From the NCBI GenBank assembly GCA_028281535.1, contig JANQJS010000019.1, positions 1 to 64,000 on the forward strand: 64,000 nt of DNA, read 5' to 3'. Both the position numbers and the translations under genes were made by a program. Below the pieces are notes generated by a model that was not told the DNA's origin, searched no databases, and saw nothing but the letters and a program-made list of their open reading frames with translations. The stretch is from Sedimentisphaerales bacterium (GTDB lineage Bacteria > Planctomycetota > Phycisphaerae > Sedimentisphaerales > SM23-30). Shown here piece by piece: positions 28,251-37,309 of this stretch (position 1 is its first letter; every line of letters begins with the position of its first letter).

Positions 28251-28955
28251 ATGAAGAAGGCATTTCGAATAGCATGTTCGCTTATTTTATCACTGGGCCT
28301 ACTAGTTTTGTCAGGTTGCAGTGAGTCTGTTAAGTTGAGTAATCAAGGTCAGGCCTTGGTGAAGTACGGTCAATTTCCTCAAGCTCAAGAGAAACTGACC
28401 CAAAGTCTGAACTATGATTATGAAAATGCTGAAGCTCATTATTGGTTGGGCCGATGCTATCATGCTGAGGGTAAAATTGAAAAAGCAATTTATCAATATA
28501 GCCTTGCTGTAAGGTTTGTACCTTCGAAAGATGTGTATCAAGTGACCTATATTAAATCACTTTATAATAATGGTCAGAAAAACGAAGCTTTTGAAGCTGC
28601 TCAAACATTTTTACGTTTAACCAAGAAAGATCCAACATATACCCAAGACAAGATCGTCTTAGCTCAACATTTTGCACAGAGCGGTATGTTGGACTTAGCA
28701 ATGATGACCTGTGATTACGCAACGGTTCAAGATCCAGGCAATGCTTCGCCTGTGGTCGCTAAAGCCGATTTGTATTTTAAATCAGGCCAAAAACAAGTAG
28801 GTGTCGAAACATTGCGTGAAGCGTTTCGCATTGATCCTTATTTTCCAGGTTTGGCATCGCGTTTAGGTACCCATGGCTTAAGAGTGAATATTCCTCAGTC
28901 AGATCAGAAAGTTCGTGGTGGTTCACCTTTGGAGCAACAACTCAGTACGCTATAA
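28251..28955 (+). CDS. TPR-repeat lipoprotein
   Basis: ATG 28251 is preferred over ATG 28236, because GGAGG sits 8-12 bp upstream of 28251 and the shorter protein begins with a good lipoprotein signal ending in LLVLSGCSES. At least four TPR-like helix pairs follow, the clearest being YDYENAEAHYWLGRCYHAEG plus KIEKAIYQYSLAVRFVPS. Such lipoproteins usually scaffold envelope assembly (as in type IV pilus or outer-membrane protein insertion). It follows the CsgG/FlgT-like gene by about 250 bp, with an imperfect CTCGA/TCGAG inverted repeat in between. Confidence 0.85.
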   Translation: MKKAFRIACSLILSLGLLVLSGCSESVKLSNQGQALVKYGQFPQAQEKLTQSLNYDYENAEAHYWLGRCYHAEGKIEKAIYQYSLAVRFVPSKDVYQVTYIKSLYNNGQKNEAFEAAQTFLRLTKKDPTYTQDKIVLAQHFAQSGMLDLAMMTCDYATVQDPGNASPVVAKADLYFKSGQKQVGVETLREAFRIDPYFPGLASRLGTHGLRVNIPQSDQKVRGGSPLEQQLSTL

Positions 28956-28978
28956 CGTATTCGTTTTATGGAATTGAT

Positions 28979-29010
28979 AAAAGGCAACTCACTTTGGGTT
29001 GCCTTTTTTT
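28979..29010. terminator. Terminator between convergent TPR gene and dnaA
   Basis: AAAGGCAAC (28980-28988) pairs with GTTGCCTTT (28998-29006), and the plus strand then continues with T to 29010. On the minus strand it is followed by TTTT only, so it is stronger for the plus-strand gene but may serve both. Confidence 0.85.
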
Positions 29011-29014
29011 ATGG

Positions 29015-30373
29015 TTAGTCGTTGAGTGTCAAGCCGGTGACAAGACCATCAACCATGTTTCTGATTGTGGGGTCATGATCACATAGTTTGTCAATATTTC
29101 GATAGGCATGTAGGACGGTGGTGTGATCGCGGCCACCAAAGTAACCACCAATTTCTTCCAGGCTATGTGATGTTAAGTCACGCGCGATGTACATACATAC
29201 TTGGCGAGGGAAGGCAATACTTCGACTACGTCGTTTACTTTGCAAGTCTCCCAGTCGGACATTGAAGTGTTGCGTTACAGCATCAATGATTTGTGTGATG
29301 GTAATTTGGTGTCGAATTTGTGTCGGTTCGTCACCAAAGGCTTCACGTGCCAGATCGAGTGTAATTTCACCGCCATCCAGCATGGCCATTCCGTAAATTT
29401 TAGTCAGAGCACCTTCGAGTTCACGGGTATTATTTTCCACGCGTTTGGCGATGTAGTTGATGATGTCATCTGGGACATTCATGCCTCGTAATTGCGATTT
29501 TTTGTATAAAATCGCCATGCGAGTTTCCATGCAAGGCTTATCAATCCGTGTCACCAATCCCTGGCTAAAACGGCTGATCAAGCGTTCTTCCAGGTTAGGG
29601 ATCTCAGAAGGGCTGCAATCTGCTGAAAGAATAATCTGTTTGCGACTTTGATAGAGCGTATTGAATGTATGGAAAAACTCTTCTTGGGATCGGTCGCGAT
29701 CCGTTAAGAATTGAATGTCATCAATGACCAGCATGTCAACATGACGATATTTGTATCTAAAATCGTATAGGTCACCTTCTTCAACCGCTCGGATGAAGTG
29801 ATTGACAAATGTTTCACAAGATAGGTACATGACACGCATGTCTTTATTGTTATTAAGTATGGATTGACTAGCCGCTTGCAATAAGTGCGTTTTGCCGAGT
29901 CCAACATCGCCATGGATAAACAATGGATTGTAAGTTTCTCCAGGAGAATCACTCACTGCAACGCAGGCGGCATGCGATAAGCGGTTGCACGGACCAACGA
30001 CAAAATTATCGAAAGTATAGTCAGGGCTAAAATAAAGAAAACTTGATTCATCACCATCAACAGGAGAATCAGATGCTTCACTATCTCCGGAATGAGAAGG
30101 TTCGCCTGAGGACTCTTCTTCCTGATCACTTAATACGACTTCAATACCTACCAGGCGACCGGTCACATTTTGGACGGCCACTTTGAGTGAGTCGTTACAT
30201 TCAGGCTGCTTGAGGTATTGTTTCCAACTTCGTTCTAGTGCCCCGATGCGAAGCAAACCATTTTCCAGGCTAATCGGTTCAAGTTGTTCAAACCAGCTGC
30301 GCCAGCTTTCGCTGTGATACTTTTGAAAATAGCGCAGTATGTTATCCCAAATATCTGCTAAAAGATCAGCCAC
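29015..30373 (-). CDS. dnaA: Chromosomal replication initiator DnaA
   Basis: Full-length 452-residue initiator that binds DnaA boxes and opens the origin. Domain I (1-80), an acidic disordered domain II (85-112), AAA+ domain III with Walker A GDVGLGKTH (155-163), Walker B VIDDIQF (Asp218-Asp219), and domain IV with the signature GGRDHTTVLHAYRNI (about 413-427). The start is GTG at 30373 behind GGAG about 10 bp away. It is transcribed away from an 820-bp AT-rich gap. Confidence 0.98.
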   Translation of the reverse strand: MADLLADIWDNILRYFQKYHSESWRSWFEQLEPISLENGLLRIGALERSWKQYLKQPECNDSLKVAVQNVTGRLVGIEVVLSDQEEESSGEPSHSGDSEASDSPVDGDESSFLYFSPDYTFDNFVVGPCNRLSHAACVAVSDSPGETYNPLFIHGDVGLGKTHLLQAASQSILNNNKDMRVMYLSCETFVNHFIRAVEEGDLYDFRYKYRHVDMLVIDDIQFLTDRDRSQEEFFHTFNTLYQSRKQIILSADCSPSEIPNLEERLISRFSQGLVTRIDKPCMETRMAILYKKSQLRGMNVPDDIINYIAKRVENNTRELEGALTKIYGMAMLDGGEITLDLAREAFGDEPTQIRHQITITQIIDAVTQHFNVRLGDLQSKRRSRSIAFPRQVCMYIARDLTSHSLEEIGGYFGGRDHTTVLHAYRNIDKLCDHDPTIRNMVDGLVTGLTLND

Positions 30374-31193
30374 AGTATTGCAATCTCCTTTCGCTGCTTA
30401 TCATAATTGCTGATACATGCATCATCCTATCCCACTGACATCGGTTTTAAATCCAACATGCGATAACCCACCCATTGCGCTAATCATTCATTTGGTTGAA
30501 ATCAACTAGTTGCGAAAAGAGTTGCGCCAATTTTTTCCGATATGAATATCCCACTCCATTGGGCTTCAGATTTGTATAGCTAAACCGAATTTTAGAAAAA
30601 ACTCAGATAATATGTACAGTTATTTTTTTGAAAGTTTTTGAAACAAAATTTCTTACTAAGTGTTCCTAGTCTACTGATGTTCTAACAAAGTGTCAATGGC
30701 AAAGAACAGAAACTTTAACATGTTTTCGTAAACCGATATATCACAATGTATTTTATCTATTTCGATTTGTTAATTAATTTGTAAACACTTTTTGTTAACA
30801 GCATGTGTTTGCTTAAAATTAAATAGAACGATGGTGTTTATTTTATGATGATGCGTATATATATCACATTTACTAATGTTAATCACTCAGATAAATCCTG
30901 ACTATAGATGAATTATTCTTGGTTGCTGTCATCAAAAGTCTGTTTTTAGTTTAGTCGACTCTGGCTGTGAGATTTTGGGTCATTTTCAGGCATCTGTGGT
31001 CGGGAGACAAAACCCATATTCACATAAACAGCTGATTAACATAAAGATAGGGGGAGGGGGAATGATTTTTCAGCAAATCGTTTGACTTCGAACTTAAATA
31101 TCTTAAACTGTTGTACTTATCGTTTATTGTTAAGGTAAAACCCCCTGCAGCATACCTGGGGACAGATTTTAGAAACGAAGATAAGTAGTAGAT
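30374..31193. other. Candidate replication-origin region (oriC), not proven
   Basis: 820-bp AT-rich gap between divergent dnaA and the phosphoesterase-yidC genes. No exact TTATCCACA-type box was found; the best is ATATTCACA at 31016-31024 (one mismatch). Three similarly oriented repeats occur at 12-13-bp spacing: TTTGTTAATT (30766), TTTGTAAACA (30778) and TTTGTTAACA (30791), with an inverted relative TAACAAA at 30683. The 10-mer ATATATCACA occurs at 30736 and 30859. A G-rich run (GGGGGAGGGGG) lies near 31050. The gene neighbourhood supports an origin, the boxes only weakly. Confidence 0.45.
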
Positions 31194-31946
31194 ATGTTTG
31201 CAATAATTTCTGATATACATTCGAATTTAGCAGCGTTGCAAGTTGTCCTTGAAGACATTCGTAGCCGTGGCATCAAAGAGATTTTCTGTTTGGGTGATAT
31301 TGTCGGTTATGGTCCTGACCCTAAAGAGTGTCTTGATTTAATTATAGAAAATAACATTGCTAGTATCATGGGTAATCATGACCATGCTGTCTTTTATGAG
31401 CCGACCAACTTCAATTCTGGTGCAGAAAAAGCAAGTTACTGGAGTCGCCAGGCGTTGGAAGATGAACCTGATGCTGAAAAACGTAATCAGCGTTGGGCAT
31501 TTTTAGGTCGATTGTCTGTTCGGCTGCAGATGGGAAATATCATTATGGTACATGCTTCGCCAAGGCGACCTGTCACAGAATATATTTTCCCCGATGATAT
31601 CTATACCAATTCAACGAAGATCACATCGATCTTTGAACGTGTTGACCATCTCTGTTTTGTCGGGCACACACATGTGCCAGGTGTTTTTCTAGAAGATCCC
31701 GATTTTTATAGTGTGGATGAATTAGATTATGAATATACCATTAGTGATCAAGAGCGAGCAATTATCAATGTCGGATCAGTAGGTCAACCTCGCGATCAGG
31801 ATACACGCAGTAGTTATGTTGTCGTGACGGAAGAAAAAATTCAATTTGTACGTTTGGAATACCCGATCGAAGAAACAGTTCAGAAGGTATATGCAAATCC
31901 TTATCTAGATAACTTTGAAGGCGATCGCCTGAAAGTGGGCCGGTAA
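31194..31946 (+). CDS. Calcineurin-like metallophosphoesterase
   Basis: 250 residues with the five metallophosphoesterase motifs in order: DIHSN, GDIVGYGPDP, GNHDH, VHASP and GHTHVPG, plus NVGSVGQPRD at the end. This form resembles the YfcE/ApaH-like group of small phosphodiesterases; the substrate is unknown. It overlaps the end of the AT-rich gap and stops 3 bp before yidC, so the two are almost certainly cotranscribed. Confidence 0.92.
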   Translation: MFAIISDIHSNLAALQVVLEDIRSRGIKEIFCLGDIVGYGPDPKECLDLIIENNIASIMGNHDHAVFYEPTNFNSGAEKASYWSRQALEDEPDAEKRNQRWAFLGRLSVRLQMGNIIMVHASPRRPVTEYIFPDDIYTNSTKITSIFERVDHLCFVGHTHVPGVFLEDPDFYSVDELDYEYTISDQERAIINVGSVGQPRDQDTRSSYVVVTEEKIQFVRLEYPIEETVQKVYANPYLDNFEGDRLKVGR

Positions 31947-31949
31947 TTT

Positions 31950-34028
31950 ATGGACGGAATCGATATTAAGCGGCTACTCTTGTCGTTTGTTTTGTGTGTT
32001 GGTATTATGATTGCGTGGCAATCTTACATGCTAAAGAAAAATCCGCCTAAGCCTCGACCTGCCTCGGCCCCTGCATCGTCTACATCACCAACCTCGCCTG
32101 TCTCCTCTTCCTCCTCTGGGACGCCTGTCGCAGATACGTTTACGCAACCACAGCTAAGCAGTGGTGATAAGCCAGCGACACCCGTAGAGGGGCAATGGAC
32201 CTTGAAGGCGGTAGAGCCAGCGATGGATGAGGTAAAGCTTGGTTCACTATCAAAAGAGAGTTTGTATAAATCTGAAATCACCATGGATTCTAATAGCGGG
32301 GCGGTAAAGTCTGCCTTTTTGAGTGAATATAAATTAAAAGTGTCTGACGAGGATACTCTGTACCCTGTTTTAATGCCGGTACAATATAAGAATAAGCCAT
32401 TAAACTCATTTATGCTAGGTCAGCTGAAAATCAAAGGCCGCAGCGAAGTGTTTGATTTGTCAGGTGGTTGTTGGCAGCAAATCAAGCATGAGGATGGACA
32501 GGGCGTTTCTTATTTAGCGGAAATTGTTGATGATAAAGACAGTGTGCTTTTTACGATTCGAAAAATCTTTAGTTATCAACCTAATGACTATCAGATGGAT
32601 TTTTCGATTGAATTAATCAATAAAACGATTGGGCCACTGGAAATTGAATCATTGCAATTTGCAGGCCCGGCAGGCCCCATTTTAGAAGATCTCAGGTCCG
32701 ATCGTCGCCAGACCGTCGCGGCCTTTCAACCAATCACTGGAGATGGCGTTTATATTGAAAAGTATCAGTTGGCACAAGCACGTGGCGACGATAGCATCGT
32801 GAATGGTTTAGGGGAAGTCATTCGTAAGCACCCGAATGATCGCATGCTTTGGTATGGTGTGAGTAATAAGTTTTTTACCTGTGTCTTGCGTCCGCTTGCG
32901 ATTACAAATACGTCGAACACGAATTATGTTTTTCAAGGTAAAGTGCAATCTGAATTTGCGATGCTGGAGCCTGATTATCGAAAATTTGAAAGTACCATCG
33001 AAGAGCATTTGACCATGGCGACCCATATTGGCCTTGATCCAGGAGAGGCGTTGGCTAGCCAGCAAGCGGTTACAATGCCCTTTAAAATTTATCTCGGGCC
33101 AATTGATAGCGATCTGTTTACCCAGGAACCTTATGCTGCTTTATATTTTGAAAACTTGTTAAATACAATGGCTTGTAGTGCGTGTGCTTTCGATTGGCTA
33201 ACCGCCTTTATTTTAAAGATGCTTAAATGGTTTTATGGATTTATGGGTAATTATGGCATTGCCATTATTATTCTCGTGCTTTTGGTTCGGCTGGTTCTTC
33301 ATCCCATCACCAAAAAAGGCCAGGTGAATATGATGAGTATGTCTAAAGCCATGGCGAAAATTCAGCCAAAGATGGAAGAGATCAAAAAGAAATATGCGGG
33401 TAATAATGCGGAAATTCAAAAGCGTACCATGGCTCTTTATAAGGAGCAGGGTGTCAATCCAGCTGCGGGTTGTTTGGGAATGATCCCCATGCTGATTCAG
33501 ATGCCGATCTGGATCGCTCTTTATACCGCTGTTGATGCTAATGTTGCATTGCGTCATGAAGGGCTTTTTCCTGCATCATTTCATTGGTTAACAGATCTTT
33601 CGGCACCTGACCGTTTAATTCCATTTAGCGTACTGGGCTTGCCTTCATTTACCATGCCTTTAAATATGGGCTACGTGGATGCATTTAATTTGCTTCCTAT
33701 TTTGTTAACCATCGCAATGTATTTACAAACCAAATTAACGGCTCAGCCCACTGCAGCAACAAATCCTCAGATGGAACAGCAGCAAAAAATTATGCGTGTT
33801 ATGATGCCCGTTATGATGCTATTCTTTTTCTACGCCGCACCGTCAGGACTGAATCTGTACATCATGGCCAGTACATTTGCCGGTGTTATAGAGCAAAAAC
33901 GCATTCGTAAGCATATCGAACAAGAGGATGCTGAAAAGGCGAGTGTGACCACACAGGCAACATCCAAAATCACCAAAAAAATGGAGCCTAAAAAGAAAAA
34001 GCCTAAACCGCCGACACGTTTCAATTAA
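31950..34028 (+). CDS. yidC: Membrane protein insertase YidC
   Basis: 692 residues. N-terminal helix (about 8-24), a Pro/Ser/Thr-rich linker, a large periplasmic P1 domain (about 75-400), then the conserved insertase core of five helices including WFYGFMGNYGIAIIILVLLV and GCLGMIPMLIQMPIWIALY, and a Lys-rich tail (KKMEPKKKKPKPPTRFN). It inserts inner-membrane proteins with or without SecYEG. The yidC-dnaA proximity is common near bacterial origins, although the usual rpmH-rnpA pair is not seen here. Confidence 0.97.
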   Translation: MDGIDIKRLLLSFVLCVGIMIAWQSYMLKKNPPKPRPASAPASSTSPTSPVSSSSSGTPVADTFTQPQLSSGDKPATPVEGQWTLKAVEPAMDEVKLGSLSKESLYKSEITMDSNSGAVKSAFLSEYKLKVSDEDTLYPVLMPVQYKNKPLNSFMLGQLKIKGRSEVFDLSGGCWQQIKHEDGQGVSYLAEIVDDKDSVLFTIRKIFSYQPNDYQMDFSIELINKTIGPLEIESLQFAGPAGPILEDLRSDRRQTVAAFQPITGDGVYIEKYQLAQARGDDSIVNGLGEVIRKHPNDRMLWYGVSNKFFTCVLRPLAITNTSNTNYVFQGKVQSEFAMLEPDYRKFESTIEEHLTMATHIGLDPGEALASQQAVTMPFKIYLGPIDSDLFTQEPYAALYFENLLNTMACSACAFDWLTAFILKMLKWFYGFMGNYGIAIIILVLLVRLVLHPITKKGQVNMMSMSKAMAKIQPKMEEIKKKYAGNNAEIQKRTMALYKEQGVNPAAGCLGMIPMLIQMPIWIALYTAVDANVALRHEGLFPASFHWLTDLSAPDRLIPFSVLGLPSFTMPLNMGYVDAFNLLPILLTIAMYLQTKLTAQPTAATNPQMEQQQKIMRVMMPVMMLFFFYAAPSGLNLYIMASTFAGVIEQKRIRKHIEQEDAEKASVTTQATSKITKKMEPKKKKPKPPTRFN

Positions 34029-34212
34029 ATGTGCTTTAATTACGCCTTAAACGAATATAGATCAAGTATTGAAGCGGATAACGCGGATCTATTTTGATTT
34101 CCGTGGAATAAGGCAATGCATTTTCTTTTTATATCAAATCCGTGAATTGCGCGTCATCCGTGTTCTATATCTTAGTTCGATAGATCATTGAATTATTATG
34201 AAATGAATAGTA

Positions 34213-34357
34213 GGGATCTTACTGCTATGACCTGGGAGGCTTTGCCACAGCAGTAAGAAATCCCAAAGGGTAAGGTGAGTAGACTTTTGTCTTTAATGTT
34301 TTGTCTGTATCATTTTTTATGATGCAGCATGAAAGGGAGGCGATCCTTTCATGCTGC
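34213..34357. ncRNA. Candidate structured RNA, class unknown
   Basis: Four stem-loops in 145 bp: GGGAT + TTACTGCT (34213-34226) with AGCAGTAA + ATCCC (34249-34264); AGAC-TTTT-GTCT; ATCAT (34309-34313) with ATGAT (34319-34323); and a perfect 14-bp stem, TGCAGCATGAAAGG (34323-34336) with CCTTTCATGCTGCA (34345-34358), loop of 8. No T-run follows the last stem in either direction. It does not match the cores of tmRNA, RNase P, SRP RNA or the riboswitches I know. Strand unknown. Confidence 0.35.
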
Positions 34358-34911
34358 AATCTCTCTCACTCCTAAGATGGAGTTCTTGGCCCGATTGCAA
34401 ACAAGGCATGTGGTTCTGGTTAGAAAAACGCAACCGAGCCAACCTAAAACAAATTAGTTCATATGGGTTTAGTCTTTTTATTAATTTTTTGCTGTATCAG
34501 GAAATTTTAGGTCCTTCCATGAAGACCGGGTAAGTTTGTCGTTGCCGCCATTATTGGTAAGAGTTTATTGTTTGTACCAACCAGTTGGCGGGGCTCTGGA
34601 AGGTTTCTTCATTTAACACTATGTCTGTCATAGTGTCCCCATTAGCTTTTTGTATAATTCCATGAATCCCGGAATTTAGCTAATTCAAATTATATTTAAT
34701 CACAATGATCAAAATGGTTTTCATCATTGTTATCTTATTATATCAGATCCGAAGGGGAAATTTCCACTGACTACACCTTATTTTTATCAAAAAAGATAAA
34801 AAATAGGATTTTCCTATTTTCACCAATCGGTATATGTCTTGTGATCCAATGATCATCATGGGCGTTATTTAAGGATTTCAACCCTTGTAAAACCCCAAAA
34901 CTTTGGTATTA

Positions 34912-34927
34912 TTGACTTGTTAGTCAA
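34912..34927. promoter_or_regulatory. Operator-like palindrome upstream of the nitronate monooxygenase gene
   Basis: TTGACT-TGTT-AGTCAA, a 6-bp inverted repeat about 80 bp before ATG 35006. It may bind a dimeric repressor and may overlap a -35 element. Evidence is only the symmetry and position. Confidence 0.3.
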
Positions 34928-35005
34928 CAATCAGTTGCGATCGCTATTGATTTATAGTGACGTTGAATCAATGCCGTGTTCTTATATTCAGATGAAAGGA
35001 AATCA

Positions 35006-36460
35006 ATGAAATCTGATAATTCTGTTCTTAAAGCTTCATCAAATCATCCGTTTGATATTATACAAGGTGGGATGGGGATTGGTGTCTCCAATTGGCGTTT
35101 AGCCCAAAGTGTTGCTCAGCAGGGACAGCTCGGCGTAGTTTCTGGGACGGGGATTGATACGATTCTTGTGCGCCGTTTGCAGGTGGGGGATATCGATGGT
35201 GTTTTCCGCCAGGCGCTATCGCAATTTCCCATCCCTGAGATGGCTGAGCAAATTGTTGCAGATTATTTTATTGAAGGAGGCAAGCCAGATGATCAACCCT
35301 TTAAATTATTGCCCATGCCTGACCTAGATATGGATCGCTTGCGTCAAGAATTGTTAATCGTTGCCAATTTTGTTGAAGTTTTTTTGGCCAAGCAAGGCCA
35401 TGATGGGTTTATAGGCATTAATTATCTGGAAAAGATTCAGATTCCCACATTGCCATCCTTATTTGGTGCAATGTTAGCAGGTGTGGATTATGTCTTAATG
35501 GGAGGAGGAATACCGCTATCGATTCCTGGATGTTTGGATGGCCTATCCAAGATGGAGCCTGTTGAGCTCAAATTAAGTGTCGAAGAAAATATTGATGGCA
35601 TTGAATTTTCGCATCGGTTTAATCCGAAAGAATTTTATTCAGGAGAATTGAATGAATTAAAGAGACCAAAATTCTTAGCAATCGTATCTTCTGAAATTGT
35701 TGCCAAGACAATGATTCGTCGCGGTTCAGGTGAGGTGGATGGTTTTGTAGTGGAAGGACATACTGCTGGTGGTCATAATGCGCCTCCACGTAAAACCGGG
35801 AGCGAAGAGCCTGCATCGTTCGGGGTAAAAGATGTTGCAAATCTTGATAGGATAAAAGCCATCGGCAAACCATTTTGGTTAGCAGGAGGATGCGCATCGC
35901 CACAGGCGTTAGAAGAAGCAAAATCGAAAGGTGCAAGAGGCATACAGGTCGGAACAGCGTTTGCGTTGAGCAATGAATCAGGTGTTTTGCCTGAAATTAA
36001 ACAAGAGGTCATTGAGAAAAGTTTAAATGGCTCATTGGAGGTGATGACAGATTTTCAAGCATCCCCAACAGGGTATCCCTTTAAGTTGGCTTGCATTAAT
36101 CATGCATTACATGCCAAGAGTGAACGACGAAGAGATCGCATATGTGATTTAGGGTATTTACGTGAACTCTATTATAAGGGAAATGGAAAATTAGGATACC
36201 GATGTCCAGGCGAGCCAGAAAAGCAGTATCTAAGCAAAGGTGGTTGTAACGAAAAAACCGTAGGCAAACAATGTTTGTGCAACGGTCTGGCTGCAACCAT
36301 TGGTTTAGAGCAAACACGAAAGGGGATAAAAGAATTACCAATTATTACCTTAGGAGATGATTTGTCTTTTATAACCAAGTTGGCAACAGACACTATGACA
36401 GGCTATGCAGCCAAGGAAGTTATTTCATATTTGAAATCCAACAAACCTGTTGGTGCCTGA
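35006..36460 (+). CDS. Nitronate monooxygenase-family flavoenzyme (long form)
   Basis: Start at ATG 35006 behind GAAAGGA; GTG 34976 upstream is less likely. The FMN-dependent barrel starts IIQGGMGIGVSNWRLAQSV and contains the flavin-phosphate and active-site regions VVEGHTAGGHNAPP, FWLAGGCASPQALEEA and GIQVGTAFALSNESG. It is about 484 residues, longer than the 310-380 of ordinary nitronate monooxygenases, because of an insertion near 70-150 and a Cys-containing C-terminal extension (CPGEPEKQYLSKGGCNEKTV). It should oxidise alkyl nitronates or a related substrate; the family is also close to PfaD-type enoyl reductases, so the exact reaction is uncertain. Confidence 0.82.
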   Translation: MKSDNSVLKASSNHPFDIIQGGMGIGVSNWRLAQSVAQQGQLGVVSGTGIDTILVRRLQVGDIDGVFRQALSQFPIPEMAEQIVADYFIEGGKPDDQPFKLLPMPDLDMDRLRQELLIVANFVEVFLAKQGHDGFIGINYLEKIQIPTLPSLFGAMLAGVDYVLMGGGIPLSIPGCLDGLSKMEPVELKLSVEENIDGIEFSHRFNPKEFYSGELNELKRPKFLAIVSSEIVAKTMIRRGSGEVDGFVVEGHTAGGHNAPPRKTGSEEPASFGVKDVANLDRIKAIGKPFWLAGGCASPQALEEAKSKGARGIQVGTAFALSNESGVLPEIKQEVIEKSLNGSLEVMTDFQASPTGYPFKLACINHALHAKSERRRDRICDLGYLRELYYKGNGKLGYRCPGEPEKQYLSKGGCNEKTVGKQCLCNGLAATIGLEQTRKGIKELPIITLGDDLSFITKLATDTMTGYAAKEVISYLKSNKPVGA

Positions 36461-36584
36461 AAATTAAGTCACTACGATTTCAAGTATACATAGTTAAGCC
36501 GTAGGTGAGCTATAATCAGTGTCTGGCCTTTAACATTTTTTAAGGATTGGTGTCGCCACAAGCTAAATGGTTTGATCATCTAAA

Positions 36585-36743
36585 TCAGTGGCAACCACAA
36601 CCTTCATGGCCGCAACCTACATGATCAATATGGCCGTTAGAACAAGATTCGTCGCAGTAATACTGGCCATCCTTTTCGAAGGCGTTGTTCGTGTCTACCA
36701 TACAAATACATTCATCACAAGCACATTTAATTTTGTCTGCCAT
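36585..36743 (-). CDS. smtA: SmtA-type bacterial metallothionein
   Basis: A 52-residue gene read on the minus strand from ATG at 36743 with AGGAG about 6 bp upstream. It has nine cysteines and a GCGHEGCGCH ending: CACDECIC at 7-14, YYCDESCSNGH at 28-38 and the His/Cys tail. This spacing matches the zinc metallothionein SmtA of cyanobacteria and related bacterial proteins (CxCxxCxC ... YYCxxxCxxGH ... GCGHxGCxCH). It should bind zinc, cadmium or copper in the cytoplasm. No SmtB-like repressor gene is in the window; upstream inverted repeats at 36787-36803 and 36852-36874 may be operator sites. Confidence 0.85.
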   Translation of the reverse strand: MADKIKCACDECICMVDTNNAFEKDGQYYCDESCSNGHIDHVGCGHEGCGCH

Positions 36744-37309
36744 GATAATCTCCTATTAGTTTCTTTGATGTTTACCAAATTCACGATGGAAAAATGTTTT
36801 TCATATATGACATCGTCAATTTTACTAAATTTAATTATAACGAAACAAGAAAAAACCGTTTCATGTTTGGTTTTCTGCAAATAATTATCACATTTACCGC
36901 GAGTGTTTCAAAATAAATTAATTTATCGGATTTAAAAACAATAATGAAGTTAAGTAGATCGACAGCACTTTAAAATGCAAATGCAATTGCAAAAGCTTTG
37001 TGAATGAGTTTTTTATATACAGCAGTGATTAATTCTAGCGCAGATAGATGGTGTTGGTTTCCAGGCATACGATAAAAAAAACTTTCATGATTAGTTTACT
37101 TGCTGAATTGATCCACTACAAAACTGCACCATTCTACGAAGAGTTTTTGATACGATTATTTTTTGTGCAATTAAGATGAATAAGATCTTGTAAATCAGAT
37201 TTATATTTCCATTGAATCTTTTTAAAATTTGCCCTGGATTTCTCAGCTCAATCCATGTTCAATATAGTCCCCTACAAAAATCAATCGTTTTTATATGGAG
37301 TGTAAGAAT
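36744..37309. other. Intergenic region between metallothionein and GH95-like gene
   Basis: AT-rich with no protein gene. In metallothionein orientation it holds an imperfect palindrome (36787-36803, TGGAAAAATGTTTTTCA on the plus strand) and an AAAACC/GGTTTT inverted repeat (36852-36857 with 36869-36874). These are candidate regulatory sites only. Confidence 0.35.

Larger units (their letters stand above)
34029..35005. other. 977-bp intergenic region rich in inverted repeats
   Basis: No credible protein gene: a 60-codon frame at 34351 lacks coding character. ATAGATC (34057-34063) and GATCTAT (34086-34092) followed by T-rich DNA may terminate yidC. A cluster of stem-loops lies at 34213-34357 (see separate entry). 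Just before the next gene, TTGACT (34912-34917) and AGTCAA (34922-34927) form an operator-like palindrome. Confidence 0.45.

Noticed and set aside
31040-31060. GGGGGAGGGGG run in the possible origin
   Set aside because: Only two G runs; four would be needed for a simple G-quadruplex.
34351-34533. 60-codon plus-strand frame between yidC and the nitronate monooxygenase
   Set aside because: No ribosome-binding site, no recognisable family, and it overlaps the 14-bp hairpin.
36588-36884. 98-codon plus-strand frame over the metallothionein region
   Set aside because: It is antisense to the conserved metallothionein gene and has no similarity pattern of its own.
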